From Ilumatobacteraceae bacterium (GTDB lineage: Bacteria > Actinomycetota > Acidimicrobiia > Acidimicrobiales > Ilumatobacteraceae), in the NCBI GenBank assembly GCA_016463105.1, contig JAEMRY010000013.1:1-23818 (forward strand): 23,818 bases of DNA. The letters run 5' to 3'. Made by a program: the position numbers and the translations under genes. Under the pieces are notes generated by a model that saw only the letters and a program-made list of their open reading frames with translations, did no database searches and was not told the origin of the DNA. Shown piece by piece: positions 15,038 to 23,200 of this stretch (its first letter is position 1; each line of letters begins with the position of its first letter).

Positions 15038-16014
15038 TTGACTCAACAGTGCTTAAAGTACGAGACTTGTATGTTACATATCAATCTTCGTTTGGGCCTG
15101 TCCCTGCTGTGCGTGGTGTTGATTTAGATATTGCTTTAGGTGAGACACTCGGCTTAGCCGGCGAATCAGGTTGTGGAAAATCAACTTTGGCGATGGCACT
15201 GTTGCGCCTTGTTCCGCCTACAACGCAGATTTCGGGCTCAATACTGCTGGATGGTCAAAATGTTTTGACGATGAAGCCTGGGCAACTGCGCCTGGTGCGT
15301 TGGGCCCAAGCCTCAATTGTTTTTCAAGGTGCACAACATGTGCTCAATCCGGTTCAGCGAATTGGTGCGCAAATTGATGAAGCAATTCAGTTGCACCACG
15401 GTTCGACATCCTCAACTGTGCGAGAGATGTTGGCGCTAGTTGGATTAAGCGATACTCGTGCTGACGATTACCCCCACGAATTATCCGGTGGGCAAAAGCA
15501 ACGGGTGATGATTGCTATGGCGCTTTCTTGTAATCCACTTTTAATAATCGCCGATGAGCCAACTACGGCTCTTGACGTGATGGTTCAGGCACAAATTTTG
15601 CAACTACTTGACAACATCAAACGCGAACGTGGTCTGTCAATGTTATTTATTACACATGATTTATCTGTTTTGTCTCATAACACTGATCGGGTTGCAGTTA
15701 TGTATGCAGGACGAATTGTCGAAGTTGGTCCTGCCGAAGAACTTTTGCGCGGATCAATTCATCCGTACTCACGAGCACTCGCTGAATCTTTTCCAATTAT
15801 TGGAGACCCGAAGTCGCGTCATCAACCCAAGGGTTTGGCCGGAGATCCACCAGACCCGAATTTGCTGCCGTCTGGATGCCCATTTCATCCTCGATGCAAT
15901 GTGGCTATAGATAGTTGCAAAAGTATTGATATTAAATTGAGTGCAGTCGCGAAAAGTGTTGATCGTCAAGTTGCCTGTGTGCATGCAAATGACGAAAGTC
16001 GGTCAGTGAAATGA
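15034..16014 (+). CDS. Peptide-type ABC transporter ATP-binding protein (DppD-like)
   Basis: First of the paired cytoplasmic ATPases. The 326-residue protein has Walker A GESGCGKS at 43-50, the Q-loop glutamine at 98 in VFQGAQHVLNP, signature LSGGQKQR at 150-157, Walker B LLIIADE at 169-175, and the switch His in FITHD. Its C-terminal extension carries the oligopeptide/dipeptide-transporter region with GCPFHPRC and further cysteines; in some homologues these cysteines hold an iron-sulfur cluster. Whether they do so here is unknown. Joined to its neighbours by ATGA overlaps. DppD rather than DppF is chosen from gene order and the VFQGAQHVLNP form of the Q-loop. Confidence 0.95.
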   Translation: MIDSTVLKVRDLYVTYQSSFGPVPAVRGVDLDIALGETLGLAGESGCGKSTLAMALLRLVPPTTQISGSILLDGQNVLTMKPGQLRLVRWAQASIVFQGAQHVLNPVQRIGAQIDEAIQLHHGSTSSTVREMLALVGLSDTRADDYPHELSGGQKQRVMIAMALSCNPLLIIADEPTTALDVMVQAQILQLLDNIKRERGLSMLFITHDLSVLSHNTDRVAVMYAGRIVEVGPAEELLRGSIHPYSRALAESFPIIGDPKSRHQPKGLAGDPPDPNLLPSGCPFHPRCNVAIDSCKSIDIKLSAVAKSVDRQVACVHANDESRSVK

Positions 16015-17012
16015 GTTCAAACAAGCAATATTCGGGTAACGCATTGCTTGAGCTTCGAGATGTTCATGTTGCTTATCCATCGCGTCGTCGTGGTGGCTCG
16101 GTTGCTCGTGCTGTGGATGGTGTGCAACTCACTTTGCAACCCGGAGAGATAGTTGCACTTGTCGGTGAATCAGGTTGCGGAAAAACAACTCTGGCCAGAG
16201 CGATTCTGGGTTTGCAACAGTTGTCGCAGGGCACGATTCAATTTGATGGTGAGTCGATACCCACAGATGCGGCAGGCAAAAAGTTATTCAGGCGTCAAGT
16301 GCAGATTGTGTTTCAAGATCCAACTGCCAGCCTCAATCCGCGTCAGTCGGTCTATGAAATTGTCGCAGAAGGTTTAAGAATTCACGGCAATTCAGAAAAT
16401 GAACACAAAATTGTCAGCGCGGCGCTTGAGCGTTGTGGCTTGCATCCCGCAGATCGCTACTTGTTGCGCTATCCACATGAACTTTCTGGTGGGCAACGCC
16501 AAAGAGTTGTTATTGCTGGAGCAATGGTGCTTGAACCACGACTACTTATTGCTGACGAACCAGTTTCAAGTTTGGATGCGTCTGTTCGAGGAGAGATCTT
16601 GAAACTCTTGCAAGATCTTGCGCGAGATAAAAATATGGCTGTTTTAGTGGTGACTCACGATCTTGGTTTGCCGTGGAATATCGCTGATCGAATTGCTGTG
16701 ATGTATCTCGGACGCATAGTTGAGATCGGCACAACCGAAGACGTACTTGCCAGACCAAAGCATCCATACACCCGAGCATTGCTGTCTGTAGTACATGAGC
16801 ATCTACAACTCGAACAACAAATTCTTAAAGGTGATACACCTGACCCAACTTCGATTTCGCGTGGCTGCAGGTTTAATCCGCGTTGTCCGATGGTTCAATC
16901 GGGCGAAGCAGAAAGACTGGGTATTTTGCAAAAGTGTTTAAACGACGATCCAGTTTTACCGAATAAACAAAATAACGATCACATTGCCGCGTGTCACGCA
17001 CTTAATATCTAA
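16011..17012 (+). CDS. Peptide-type ABC transporter ATP-binding protein (DppF-like)
   Basis: Second ATPase of the pair, 333 residues, with Walker A GESGCGKT at 52-59, Q-loop IVFQDPTASLNPR, signature LSGGQRQR, Walker B LLIADEPVSSLD and the switch His in VVTHD. The C-terminal extension again has the cysteine pattern (GCRFNPRC, then LQKC and AACHAL). Last gene of the importer operon. Its TAA (17010-17012) overlaps the TAG of the opposing CocE-like gene (17009-17011), so there is no room for a conventional terminator between the two and each transcript must run into the other's coding region. Confidence 0.95.
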   Translation: MSSNKQYSGNALLELRDVHVAYPSRRRGGSVARAVDGVQLTLQPGEIVALVGESGCGKTTLARAILGLQQLSQGTIQFDGESIPTDAAGKKLFRRQVQIVFQDPTASLNPRQSVYEIVAEGLRIHGNSENEHKIVSAALERCGLHPADRYLLRYPHELSGGQRQRVVIAGAMVLEPRLLIADEPVSSLDASVRGEILKLLQDLARDKNMAVLVVTHDLGLPWNIADRIAVMYLGRIVEIGTTEDVLARPKHPYTRALLSVVHEHLQLEQQILKGDTPDPTSISRGCRFNPRCPMVQSGEAERLGILQKCLNDDPVLPNKQNNDHIAACHALNI

Positions 17013-18976
17013 AGTAATCGACGGGGGATAACGCGTTTCCATTGGCGCTTAGCAAACTCAACGCCATCGAGTTTTGCATCAACTTCAATTGTCACTTGAA
17101 ATGTTTCGGTGTCACTATTCATTTGTAATCGAGCTTCGACAAGACATGTCGCCTCAGGCCACGCAAGTTCGTAGCGAGTGATCGCAGTTACCCAAGAGTT
17201 TGCAGGGTCAACGGTCGAAACACCAACCTCGCCGGCGTATAACTCGTCTGCAGTTCCTGCATCTCGAATAGAACTGTGTCCACCATATGAAGTGCGTGCC
17301 GTTGTGATTCGCCGCAAAATATCTCGCTCAACTCGCCACTCAGTTGGCAATGAAGTATCGGTAGTCGGCTCGATTGCTTGAGTCTTGTCAGGCTTTATTA
17401 CGGGCGCAAACATCGGAGTGCCTGCACCTTGCCCTTCAACGACTGAAAGATTTAGTTCGAGCGATTGACGCTCAACTTGCAAACTAAATTGTTGCGGCGG
17501 TGACCAAATATTTGGCCAATCAGCACCCGTAATTGAAAGCCGAATCTTGTGCCCAACTGGAAAGACCCAAGATGTCGCTTCGAATTCGATTGTTATGTCT
17601 TCGAACTTGCCAGGCGTGAGCGCCGTTGGATTAGTTGATGATTTGCGATGACATAAATTAAGAAATCCACGTGTCACTAGTGCAGAAGTTCCATCCGGAA
17701 ATACATCACAAAGTTTGACGCTCAATGATGCCACTGGTTGGTCAACTGCGAGACGCAATTTCGCGAGCGCATGCCCAATAACTTCAATTGAATTTTTGTC
17801 TACTGGCCATTCGTAAGTCAGCGACCATGCATCATCTTCGCGTTGATCATCTGGCTGACCCCATGGCAGACCACCCGCGCACGAGTTCCATGCCGCCGCA
17901 CCGACATCTGATTTTGTTGCGATCACATCAACGCCAGGGCCAGCGATAGTTAAAACTTTTGTTTGCAATCGTTTCGGTGGCCATGTATCTTCATAGCGCC
18001 ATTCTCCGTTGAACATCGCCAAGTCAGGATTTGGTCTTGTCGAATGTCGAATAAATATCCGTATTGGTGGTTCGCTAGGCACAGTTTTTTTATTCGCCTC
18101 ATCAGAATTTTTTAGCCAACGATTAAACCAGACAATCATTTCTGCAACAAGATCAATGTGTGGACCAGGCCTCGATGTTGAAGGCGAACTGTGACTCCAT
18201 GGACCAAGTAACAAAGATTTCTCACACTTCAAGGCTTCAAAAGTTCTGAAAGTATTATTCCGATATCCATCGGCCCAACCGGCAACAATCATCGTCGGGC
18301 ATTCGATGCGTTCGTAATCTGGTCGTAGCGAACCATGTCGCCAATACGGTCCATCATGTTGCTGCTCTAACCAGTTCAACAGCCATGGTTGGTTTTTTTC
18401 GAATCTCATCTTCCATTCTTCGAGCCAGTCATCACCAAATACGGCAGGGACTGGCGGCAATAAATTGCACGCAGTCATATAGTGGCAATAATCAACGAGA
18501 TCAATGGCTCGAAGTGATCCGCCCATGTAGTGTCCGTCGTCGGTGTATCGATCATCAGTTGCATAGATTGCGCAAATAGCTTTAAGTGCTTTAGGTCTCG
18601 TGCAGGCTGCTTGAAGCGAGTTGAAACCCGAATAGCTATAGCCAAACATTCCAACTCGACCGTTTGACCATGGTTGTGTCGCGAGCCAATTTATTACATC
18701 TGCAAGATCATCAAGTTCGCTCAACGGGTATTCATCTGTGGCAACACCATGCGAACTTCCAGTACCACGCAAGTCGAGGCGACAAACTACGAAGTTTCCC
18801 TCACTCGCGAGTCTCAAATATTCTTCACTGTGTGATGATGCAGTTAAATCATCCTTGCGATATGGCAATGCTTCAAGCAGAGCCGGAAACTTGCCCACCC
18901 CATTTGTGGGCATATAGATATCGGCGGCTAGCCCAATGCCATCGCGAACGGTGATCGTGAGACGGGTGGGCTTCAT
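17009..18976 (-). CDS. CocE/NonD family hydrolase (S15 X-Pro dipeptidyl-peptidase-like)
   Basis: A 655-residue serine hydrolase of the CocE/NonD family, which includes cocaine esterase, glutaryl-7-ACA acylase-type acylases and X-Pro dipeptidyl peptidases. The catalytic domain is N-terminal: Ser114 in GYSYSG, Asp236 in AGWADGY and His262 in GPWSHS, preceded by RLDLRGTGSSHG. The C-terminal part (from about 325) is the jelly-roll domain, with LLWVFPVGHKIRL-like sequence (SWVFPVGHKIRLSITGADWP). The ATG at 18976 is chosen over the one at 19066, which would overlap the divergent Rieske gene by 66 bp and add a non-homologous leader. No signal peptide is seen, so it is probably cytoplasmic. Ester, amide and Pro-dipeptide substrates are all possible. 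Confidence 0.93.
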   Translation of the reverse strand: MKPTRLTITVRDGIGLAADIYMPTNGVGKFPALLEALPYRKDDLTASSHSEEYLRLASEGNFVVCRLDLRGTGSSHGVATDEYPLSELDDLADVINWLATQPWSNGRVGMFGYSYSGFNSLQAACTRPKALKAICAIYATDDRYTDDGHYMGGSLRAIDLVDYCHYMTACNLLPPVPAVFGDDWLEEWKMRFEKNQPWLLNWLEQQHDGPYWRHGSLRPDYERIECPTMIVAGWADGYRNNTFRTFEALKCEKSLLLGPWSHSSPSTSRPGPHIDLVAEMIVWFNRWLKNSDEANKKTVPSEPPIRIFIRHSTRPNPDLAMFNGEWRYEDTWPPKRLQTKVLTIAGPGVDVIATKSDVGAAAWNSCAGGLPWGQPDDQREDDAWSLTYEWPVDKNSIEVIGHALAKLRLAVDQPVASLSVKLCDVFPDGTSALVTRGFLNLCHRKSSTNPTALTPGKFEDITIEFEATSWVFPVGHKIRLSITGADWPNIWSPPQQFSLQVERQSLELNLSVVEGQGAGTPMFAPVIKPDKTQAIEPTTDTSLPTEWRVERDILRRITTARTSYGGHSSIRDAGTADELYAGEVGVSTVDPANSWVTAITRYELAWPEATCLVEARLQMNSDTETFQVTIEVDAKLDGVEFAKRQWKRVIPRRLL

Positions 18977-19000
18977 TGATTTCACTCTACGATATAAGTC
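18977..19000. promoter_or_regulatory. 24-bp divergent promoter with overlapping back-to-back -10 hexamers
   Basis: Only 24 bp separate two divergent ATG codons. Rightward, TACGAT (18988-18993) is followed by 7 nt and the Rieske ATG. Leftward, TAGAGT (18989 down to 18984) is followed by 7 nt and the hydrolase ATG. The two hexamers share two base pairs, so the promoters should exclude each other. No Shine-Dalgarno fits either gene, which points to leaderless mRNAs. The -35 regions would have to lie inside the opposing genes, and no good match was seen there. Confidence 0.5.
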
Positions 19001-20089
19001 ATGTTGGAAGCATCGTTGAACCGCGATGCGTATGTCAGTAATGATGTTTGGGCAAAAGAGCAACATAAAGTTTTCGCGTCAAATTGGGTTTGTGTTGCAC
19101 GCCAACTAGAGATCGCCGAAGTTTCTGGTAGCTATCGACTCGTTGACTTACAGGGTGAACAAGTTTTAGTTGTCCGTGGTGCAGATACAAAGTTGCGGGC
19201 GTTCGTCAACATGTGTCGTCATCGCGGAACAGAACTCGTTGACTCAACAGACTTAAATGCAGCCCAAGGTTGCTTCGGTGCACTCATTAAATGCCCATAT
19301 CACAGTTGGACATACAACGTAGATGGATCTTTGCGCGGAGCGCCGTATTTAGACGATCTTGATTTTTCAAATCACAGTTTGCTGCAACTCGAACTAGATA
19401 TCTGGGGCGGATATGTATTTGTTCGACAGATCCCAAATAAAAAATCACTCAAAGACAGTCTCGGTGAGATTGCCGGTCGGGTCAAAAATTATCCGCTCTC
19501 CGAACTTGTTTCAGCAAAAACATTTACCTATCAAGTTGGCGCTAACTGGAAGGTCTTGGCAGAAAATTACAACGAGTGTTATCACTGTGGACCAGTGCAC
19601 CCAGAACTTTGTGATTTGGTTCCTTCGTTTCGACAAGGCGGAGGCTCAGATTTAGATTGGATTGATGGTGTACCGCATCGCGAAGGCGCCTACACATTTA
19701 CATCTAGCGGCACAACAACGCGAAAGCCATTCGCTGGTTTGTCGGCTACCGAACTCGTAAATCACAAAGGCGAACTTGTCTATCCGAATCTATGGTTGTC
19801 GTTGGCTTGCGATCATGTTGCATCTTTCGTGCTTTGGCCCAACGGTCCGGCACACACGACGATTGTCTTTGATTTGTTGTTTCATCCTGATCAAATTGCG
19901 CAACTTGATTTTGATCCGAGCGATGCATTTGATTTTTGGCACGTTGTGAACTTGCAAGACTGGAATATTTGTGAGCGTGTGCAACGCGGAATGACTTCTA
20001 AATTTTTCACTCAGGGGTTATTTGCCAAAATGGAAAATCCAAGTTTGGATATTCGAGAATGGTGGCGAACCGAGATGGGCGAAAAGTGA
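19001..20089 (+). CDS. Rieske non-heme iron oxygenase, alpha-subunit type (quaternary-amine-like)
   Basis: Terminal oxygenase of 362 residues that uses a Rieske 2Fe-2S cluster and a mononuclear iron to hydroxylate or demethylate its substrate. Cluster ligands are Cys72 and His74 (CRHRG) and Cys98 and His101 (CPYHSW). The mononuclear iron site is His195, His200 and Asp320 (ENYNECYHCGPVH; NLQDWN). At the bridging position, three residues before His195, there is Glu192. Most ring-hydroxylating oxygenases have Asp here; CntA-type quaternary-amine oxygenases and their choline/betaine relatives have Glu. This suggests an N-methylated substrate. It starts at an ATG with a candidate leaderless promoter and overlaps the next gene by GTGA. 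No ferredoxin or reductase gene lies in the window. Confidence 0.93.
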   Translation: MLEASLNRDAYVSNDVWAKEQHKVFASNWVCVARQLEIAEVSGSYRLVDLQGEQVLVVRGADTKLRAFVNMCRHRGTELVDSTDLNAAQGCFGALIKCPYHSWTYNVDGSLRGAPYLDDLDFSNHSLLQLELDIWGGYVFVRQIPNKKSLKDSLGEIAGRVKNYPLSELVSAKTFTYQVGANWKVLAENYNECYHCGPVHPELCDLVPSFRQGGGSDLDWIDGVPHREGAYTFTSSGTTTRKPFAGLSATELVNHKGELVYPNLWLSLACDHVASFVLWPNGPAHTTIVFDLLFHPDQIAQLDFDPSDAFDFWHVVNLQDWNICERVQRGMTSKFFTQGLFAKMENPSLDIREWWRTEMGEK

Positions 20090-21288
20090 AAACAAATCGA
20101 ACCGTCGACCACCTTGTCATCGGTTTAGGCGGCTTGGGATCTGGCGCGGCCTACTGGTTGGCGAGGTTGGGTCAAGAGGCTGGACGAGATGATGTGATCG
20201 TTGGTCTTGAACAATTTGAACTCGGTCATGATAAAGGCGCAAGTCATGACCACTCAAGAATTATTCGATATTCGTATCACACAACAGAATATGTGCGTTT
20301 GGCTAGTGAGGCTTATGAGACTTGGGATGCAGTTTCATCAGAGGCAGGCGAAGAACTCGTAGTTCGCACCGGCGGAATTGATTTGTTTCCAAATAATTCG
20401 GCGATTCCAATTACTAGTTATACAAAAAGTCTTGATGAGGTTGGCGTTGCATATGAAGTTTTAGATGCATCAGAGACAATGCGTCGATATCCACAATTCA
20501 AATTAAAAAGTGATGTCGTCGCGTTATCGCAAGCAGACACCGGCATTGCGCCCGCGATAAAAGGCACCTCTGCACACCATCGTTTGGCAGCAAAACGTGG
20601 TGTCGAACTTTATGCGGGTGTGGCCGTAGAAAAAATCATCAGCGATGGTGCCGGCGATCTAACAGTTGTAACTAGAGACTGCATCTATCGCACAGGCTCG
20701 GTAATCATGTGTGCCGATGGTTGGACAAATGAACTTCTTAAAGATCTGGATGTTCAGATTCCACTTGAGGTGACTCGCGAGCAAGTTGTTTATTATCCGA
20801 CACCAGACACAGACCTCAAAAGTTTCGCAATCGGTTCGTTTCCGGTTTGGATATGGATGGACAATCCGTCTTTTTATGGGTTTCCTGTTTATGGAGATCT
20901 TGCAGCAGTCAAAGCAGCAGAAGATGTTGGGGGACAACCAACCACAGCCCGCACTCGTAGTTTTGAGACTGATGATGCCGCTTTACAACGCTTAACTAAT
21001 TTTCTTGGTCAAACTCTGCCAGCAATGGTTGGCACGACAGCGCCGCGAGTCAAAACTTGTCTATACACGTTGACCAGAGATCGAGATTTCGTACTTGACA
21101 CAGTCCCTGGTCATCCTGGTTTACAAGTTGGTCTAGGTTCAGCCCACGGTTTCAAATTCGCGTCGTGGTTTGGAAGATCGCTTGCAGAGCGTGCGCTAAC
21201 TGGCACAACACGAAGTGCAATTCATCCATTTCGTTTTGACCGACCAGCGATCACCGATCAAGACTTTGTGCCGAATTACATGACCTGA
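20086..21288 (+). CDS. FAD-dependent N-methyl-amino-acid oxidase (monomeric sarcosine oxidase/MTOX family)
   Basis: A flavoprotein of the D-amino-acid oxidase superfamily, nearest in pattern to monomeric sarcosine oxidase, N-methyltryptophan oxidase and pipecolate oxidase. These remove an N-methyl group as formaldehyde or oxidise a cyclic secondary amine, producing H2O2. The 400-residue protein has a dinucleotide-binding motif GLGGLGSGAAYWLARLG near 13-29 and SHDHSRIIRYSYH near 60. Near residue 325 it has KTCLYTLTRDRDFVLDTVP, where the Cys matches the residue that binds FAD covalently. GTG at 20086 overlaps the preceding TGA (GTGA) and is preferred; an ATG at 20059 would overlap by 31 bp. The exact substrate is unknown. 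Confidence 0.92.
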   Translation: MKTNRTVDHLVIGLGGLGSGAAYWLARLGQEAGRDDVIVGLEQFELGHDKGASHDHSRIIRYSYHTTEYVRLASEAYETWDAVSSEAGEELVVRTGGIDLFPNNSAIPITSYTKSLDEVGVAYEVLDASETMRRYPQFKLKSDVVALSQADTGIAPAIKGTSAHHRLAAKRGVELYAGVAVEKIISDGAGDLTVVTRDCIYRTGSVIMCADGWTNELLKDLDVQIPLEVTREQVVYYPTPDTDLKSFAIGSFPVWIWMDNPSFYGFPVYGDLAAVKAAEDVGGQPTTARTRSFETDDAALQRLTNFLGQTLPAMVGTTAPRVKTCLYTLTRDRDFVLDTVPGHPGLQVGLGSAHGFKFASWFGRSLAERALTGTTRSAIHPFRFDRPAITDQDFVPNYMT

Positions 21289-23189
21289 TGGAGTACAGCC
21301 TCGCCGAAGCATTTGACGAAGCATCAATACCGACACTGTTGATGTGTTTGGTTCAGATAACTGGTGACGAATCATGGCTGCGAGAGCCTTTTTTGCCGAA
21401 GCGAGATACAAATTTATTCGCAGATGAGTCTGGTGGCATCGCCGAATCGGCACAACAACAAATTCGTGACGCGCTCGTGACCGTGCTTGGCGAAATATCT
21501 GCTGGTCAACGAGAGATGCCATCGCCACCCAACACTGAATTGTTTACAAAAATGATGAGTCTTTGTGTGGCTGAAGAAGTTGAGCCAGAGTATGCGCCGA
21601 TGATGATGGAGGCGATGGGTTTTATCCCTCGGGATGTCAGTTGGAAGAAGCCATTAGCAGTTCCACACGAAACTCTTGCAGATTTTAATGTGCTGATAAT
21701 CGGCGCCGGATTTTCTGGTATTTGTGCGGCGATCAAACTTGATCAACTTGGAATTCGCTGGATAATGGCGGATACAAATGCCGAGATCGGCGGCACTTGG
21801 CTCGTGAATGATTATCCAGAAGCAGGGGTTGATACTCCTAATCATTTTTATTCGTTTACATTTGCGCCAAATCATCGTTGGCCTCGCTACTTTTCAAAAC
21901 GAATTGATGTTTTAAATTACTGTAAGTCAGTTGCCGAAAAATTCAAAGTTGCTGACCGTATTAGTTTGAACACTGAAGTTGTCTCTACGACATGGGACGA
22001 AGCGTCTAAAACATGGAAGGTTGTGTTGCGCGATCGGCACGGCGAGTTGCGCGAGACTCGAGCCAACGTAGTTATCTCTGGGGTCGGGCAACTCAATCGA
22101 CCAAAGAAGTCTTTCATTAAGGGCCTTGAATCTTTCACTGGCCCTTGCTTTCATTCGGCACAGTGGCGTCACGATGTTGATCTCTCTGGCAAGCGTGTGG
22201 CGATAATCGGCACTGGGGCCAGTGCGATGCAGATTTTGCGTACGGTTGCGTCGCAAGCCAGCGATGTGACAATTTTTCAGCGGTCACCGCAATGGGTGCG
22301 ACCAAGCAACGACTATCACCGTGATGTCAAACCACAAACGATGTGGCTGTTCGAGAACGTACCGTTTTATTTTGACTGGTATCGCTTTGGTCTTTTCTGG
22401 AGATTTGGAGATGGTTTATTGCCAACTCTGCGCCGAGATGAAACTTGGCCGCATCTGCAGAGATCAATGAATTCACGCAACGATAAACATCGAGTACAAC
22501 TCACTGAATATTTGCTCGCACAACTTGATGGTCACGCTGATTTAGTAAATAAAACTTTGCCCGACTATCCGCCGTATGGCAAACGAATTCTCGTTGATAA
22601 CGATTGGTATAAATCTCTCAAGCGTGAAAATGTCGAACTGGTTGCGTCTGGAGTAGATCATGTCGAGGGCAATCAGATAGTTGCCCTCGACGGTTCGTCG
22701 CGCCAAGTCGATGTGATAATTTTGGCGACTGGTTTTGAGGCCGGCAAGATGCTTGCTTCGGTAGCGGTGACGGGTCGCAACGGCATCACATTGCGTGAAA
22801 CTTGGGGAGACGATAATCCGCGCGCATATAAAGGTATGACGATGCCGAACTTTCCGAATTTGTTTTGCTTGTATGGACCAAACACCAATGTGGCCCATGG
22901 CGGCAGTGTGATCTTTCAAGCTGAATGCCAAATGCGATATGTCACGAGTTGCATCACGCAGATGATTGAGTCGCAAGTTTCGTCAGTTGACGTGCGCCCT
23001 GAAGTTCATGATGCCTATAACAAAGCAGTCGACGATGAGCATGATCAACTTGTTTGGTCACACCCGGGCATGGATAGTTGGTACAAAAACTCGCAAGGTC
23101 GAATATTTTCGCCAATGCCGTGGCGGTTTGTTGACTATTGGGCAATGACTCACGATGCAGATCTGAAAGATTACGTGTTAACGAAGTAA
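21288..23189 (+). CDS. Type I Baeyer-Villiger-like flavin monooxygenase (HAPMO-like)
   Basis: An NADPH- and FAD-dependent monooxygenase likely to insert oxygen into a ketone, giving an ester or lactone. The 633-residue length and an extra N-terminal domain of about 130 residues before the first Rossmann motif match the 4-hydroxyacetophenone monooxygenase group (about 640). FAD-binding GAGFSG is at 139-144, GGTWLVNDYPEAGVD at 168-182, the fingerprint FTGPCFHSAQWR at 283-294, and NADPH-binding GTGASA at 308-313. The fingerprint residues F, G, H and W are intact, but its last position is Arg where Pro or Asp is usual. The start shares one base with the preceding stop (TGATG). The substrate is unknown; N- or S-oxidation cannot be excluded. 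Confidence 0.92.
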   Translation: MEYSLAEAFDEASIPTLLMCLVQITGDESWLREPFLPKRDTNLFADESGGIAESAQQQIRDALVTVLGEISAGQREMPSPPNTELFTKMMSLCVAEEVEPEYAPMMMEAMGFIPRDVSWKKPLAVPHETLADFNVLIIGAGFSGICAAIKLDQLGIRWIMADTNAEIGGTWLVNDYPEAGVDTPNHFYSFTFAPNHRWPRYFSKRIDVLNYCKSVAEKFKVADRISLNTEVVSTTWDEASKTWKVVLRDRHGELRETRANVVISGVGQLNRPKKSFIKGLESFTGPCFHSAQWRHDVDLSGKRVAIIGTGASAMQILRTVASQASDVTIFQRSPQWVRPSNDYHRDVKPQTMWLFENVPFYFDWYRFGLFWRFGDGLLPTLRRDETWPHLQRSMNSRNDKHRVQLTEYLLAQLDGHADLVNKTLPDYPPYGKRILVDNDWYKSLKRENVELVASGVDHVEGNQIVALDGSSRQVDVIILATGFEAGKMLASVAVTGRNGITLRETWGDDNPRAYKGMTMPNFPNLFCLYGPNTNVAHGGSVIFQAECQMRYVTSCITQMIESQVSSVDVRPEVHDAYNKAVDDEHDQLVWSHPGMDSWYKNSQGRIFSPMPWRFVDYWAMTHDADLKDYVLTK

Positions 23190-23200
23190 CTTAGAACTAG

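Noticed and set aside
15034..17012. Gene duplication or repeat between the two importer ATPase genes
   Set aside because: The similarity is the normal DppD/DppF family relationship, not a recent repeat; motifs and lengths differ.
18977..19066. ATG at 19066 as the start of the CocE-like hydrolase
   Set aside because: It would overlap the divergent Rieske gene and add a 30-residue leader unlike the family; ATG 18976 begins directly at the conserved region.
22542..22976. Antisense open frame of 144 codons inside the monooxygenase gene
   Set aside because: Same reasoning: no recognisable product, no initiation signal, and the opposite strand encodes clear motifs.
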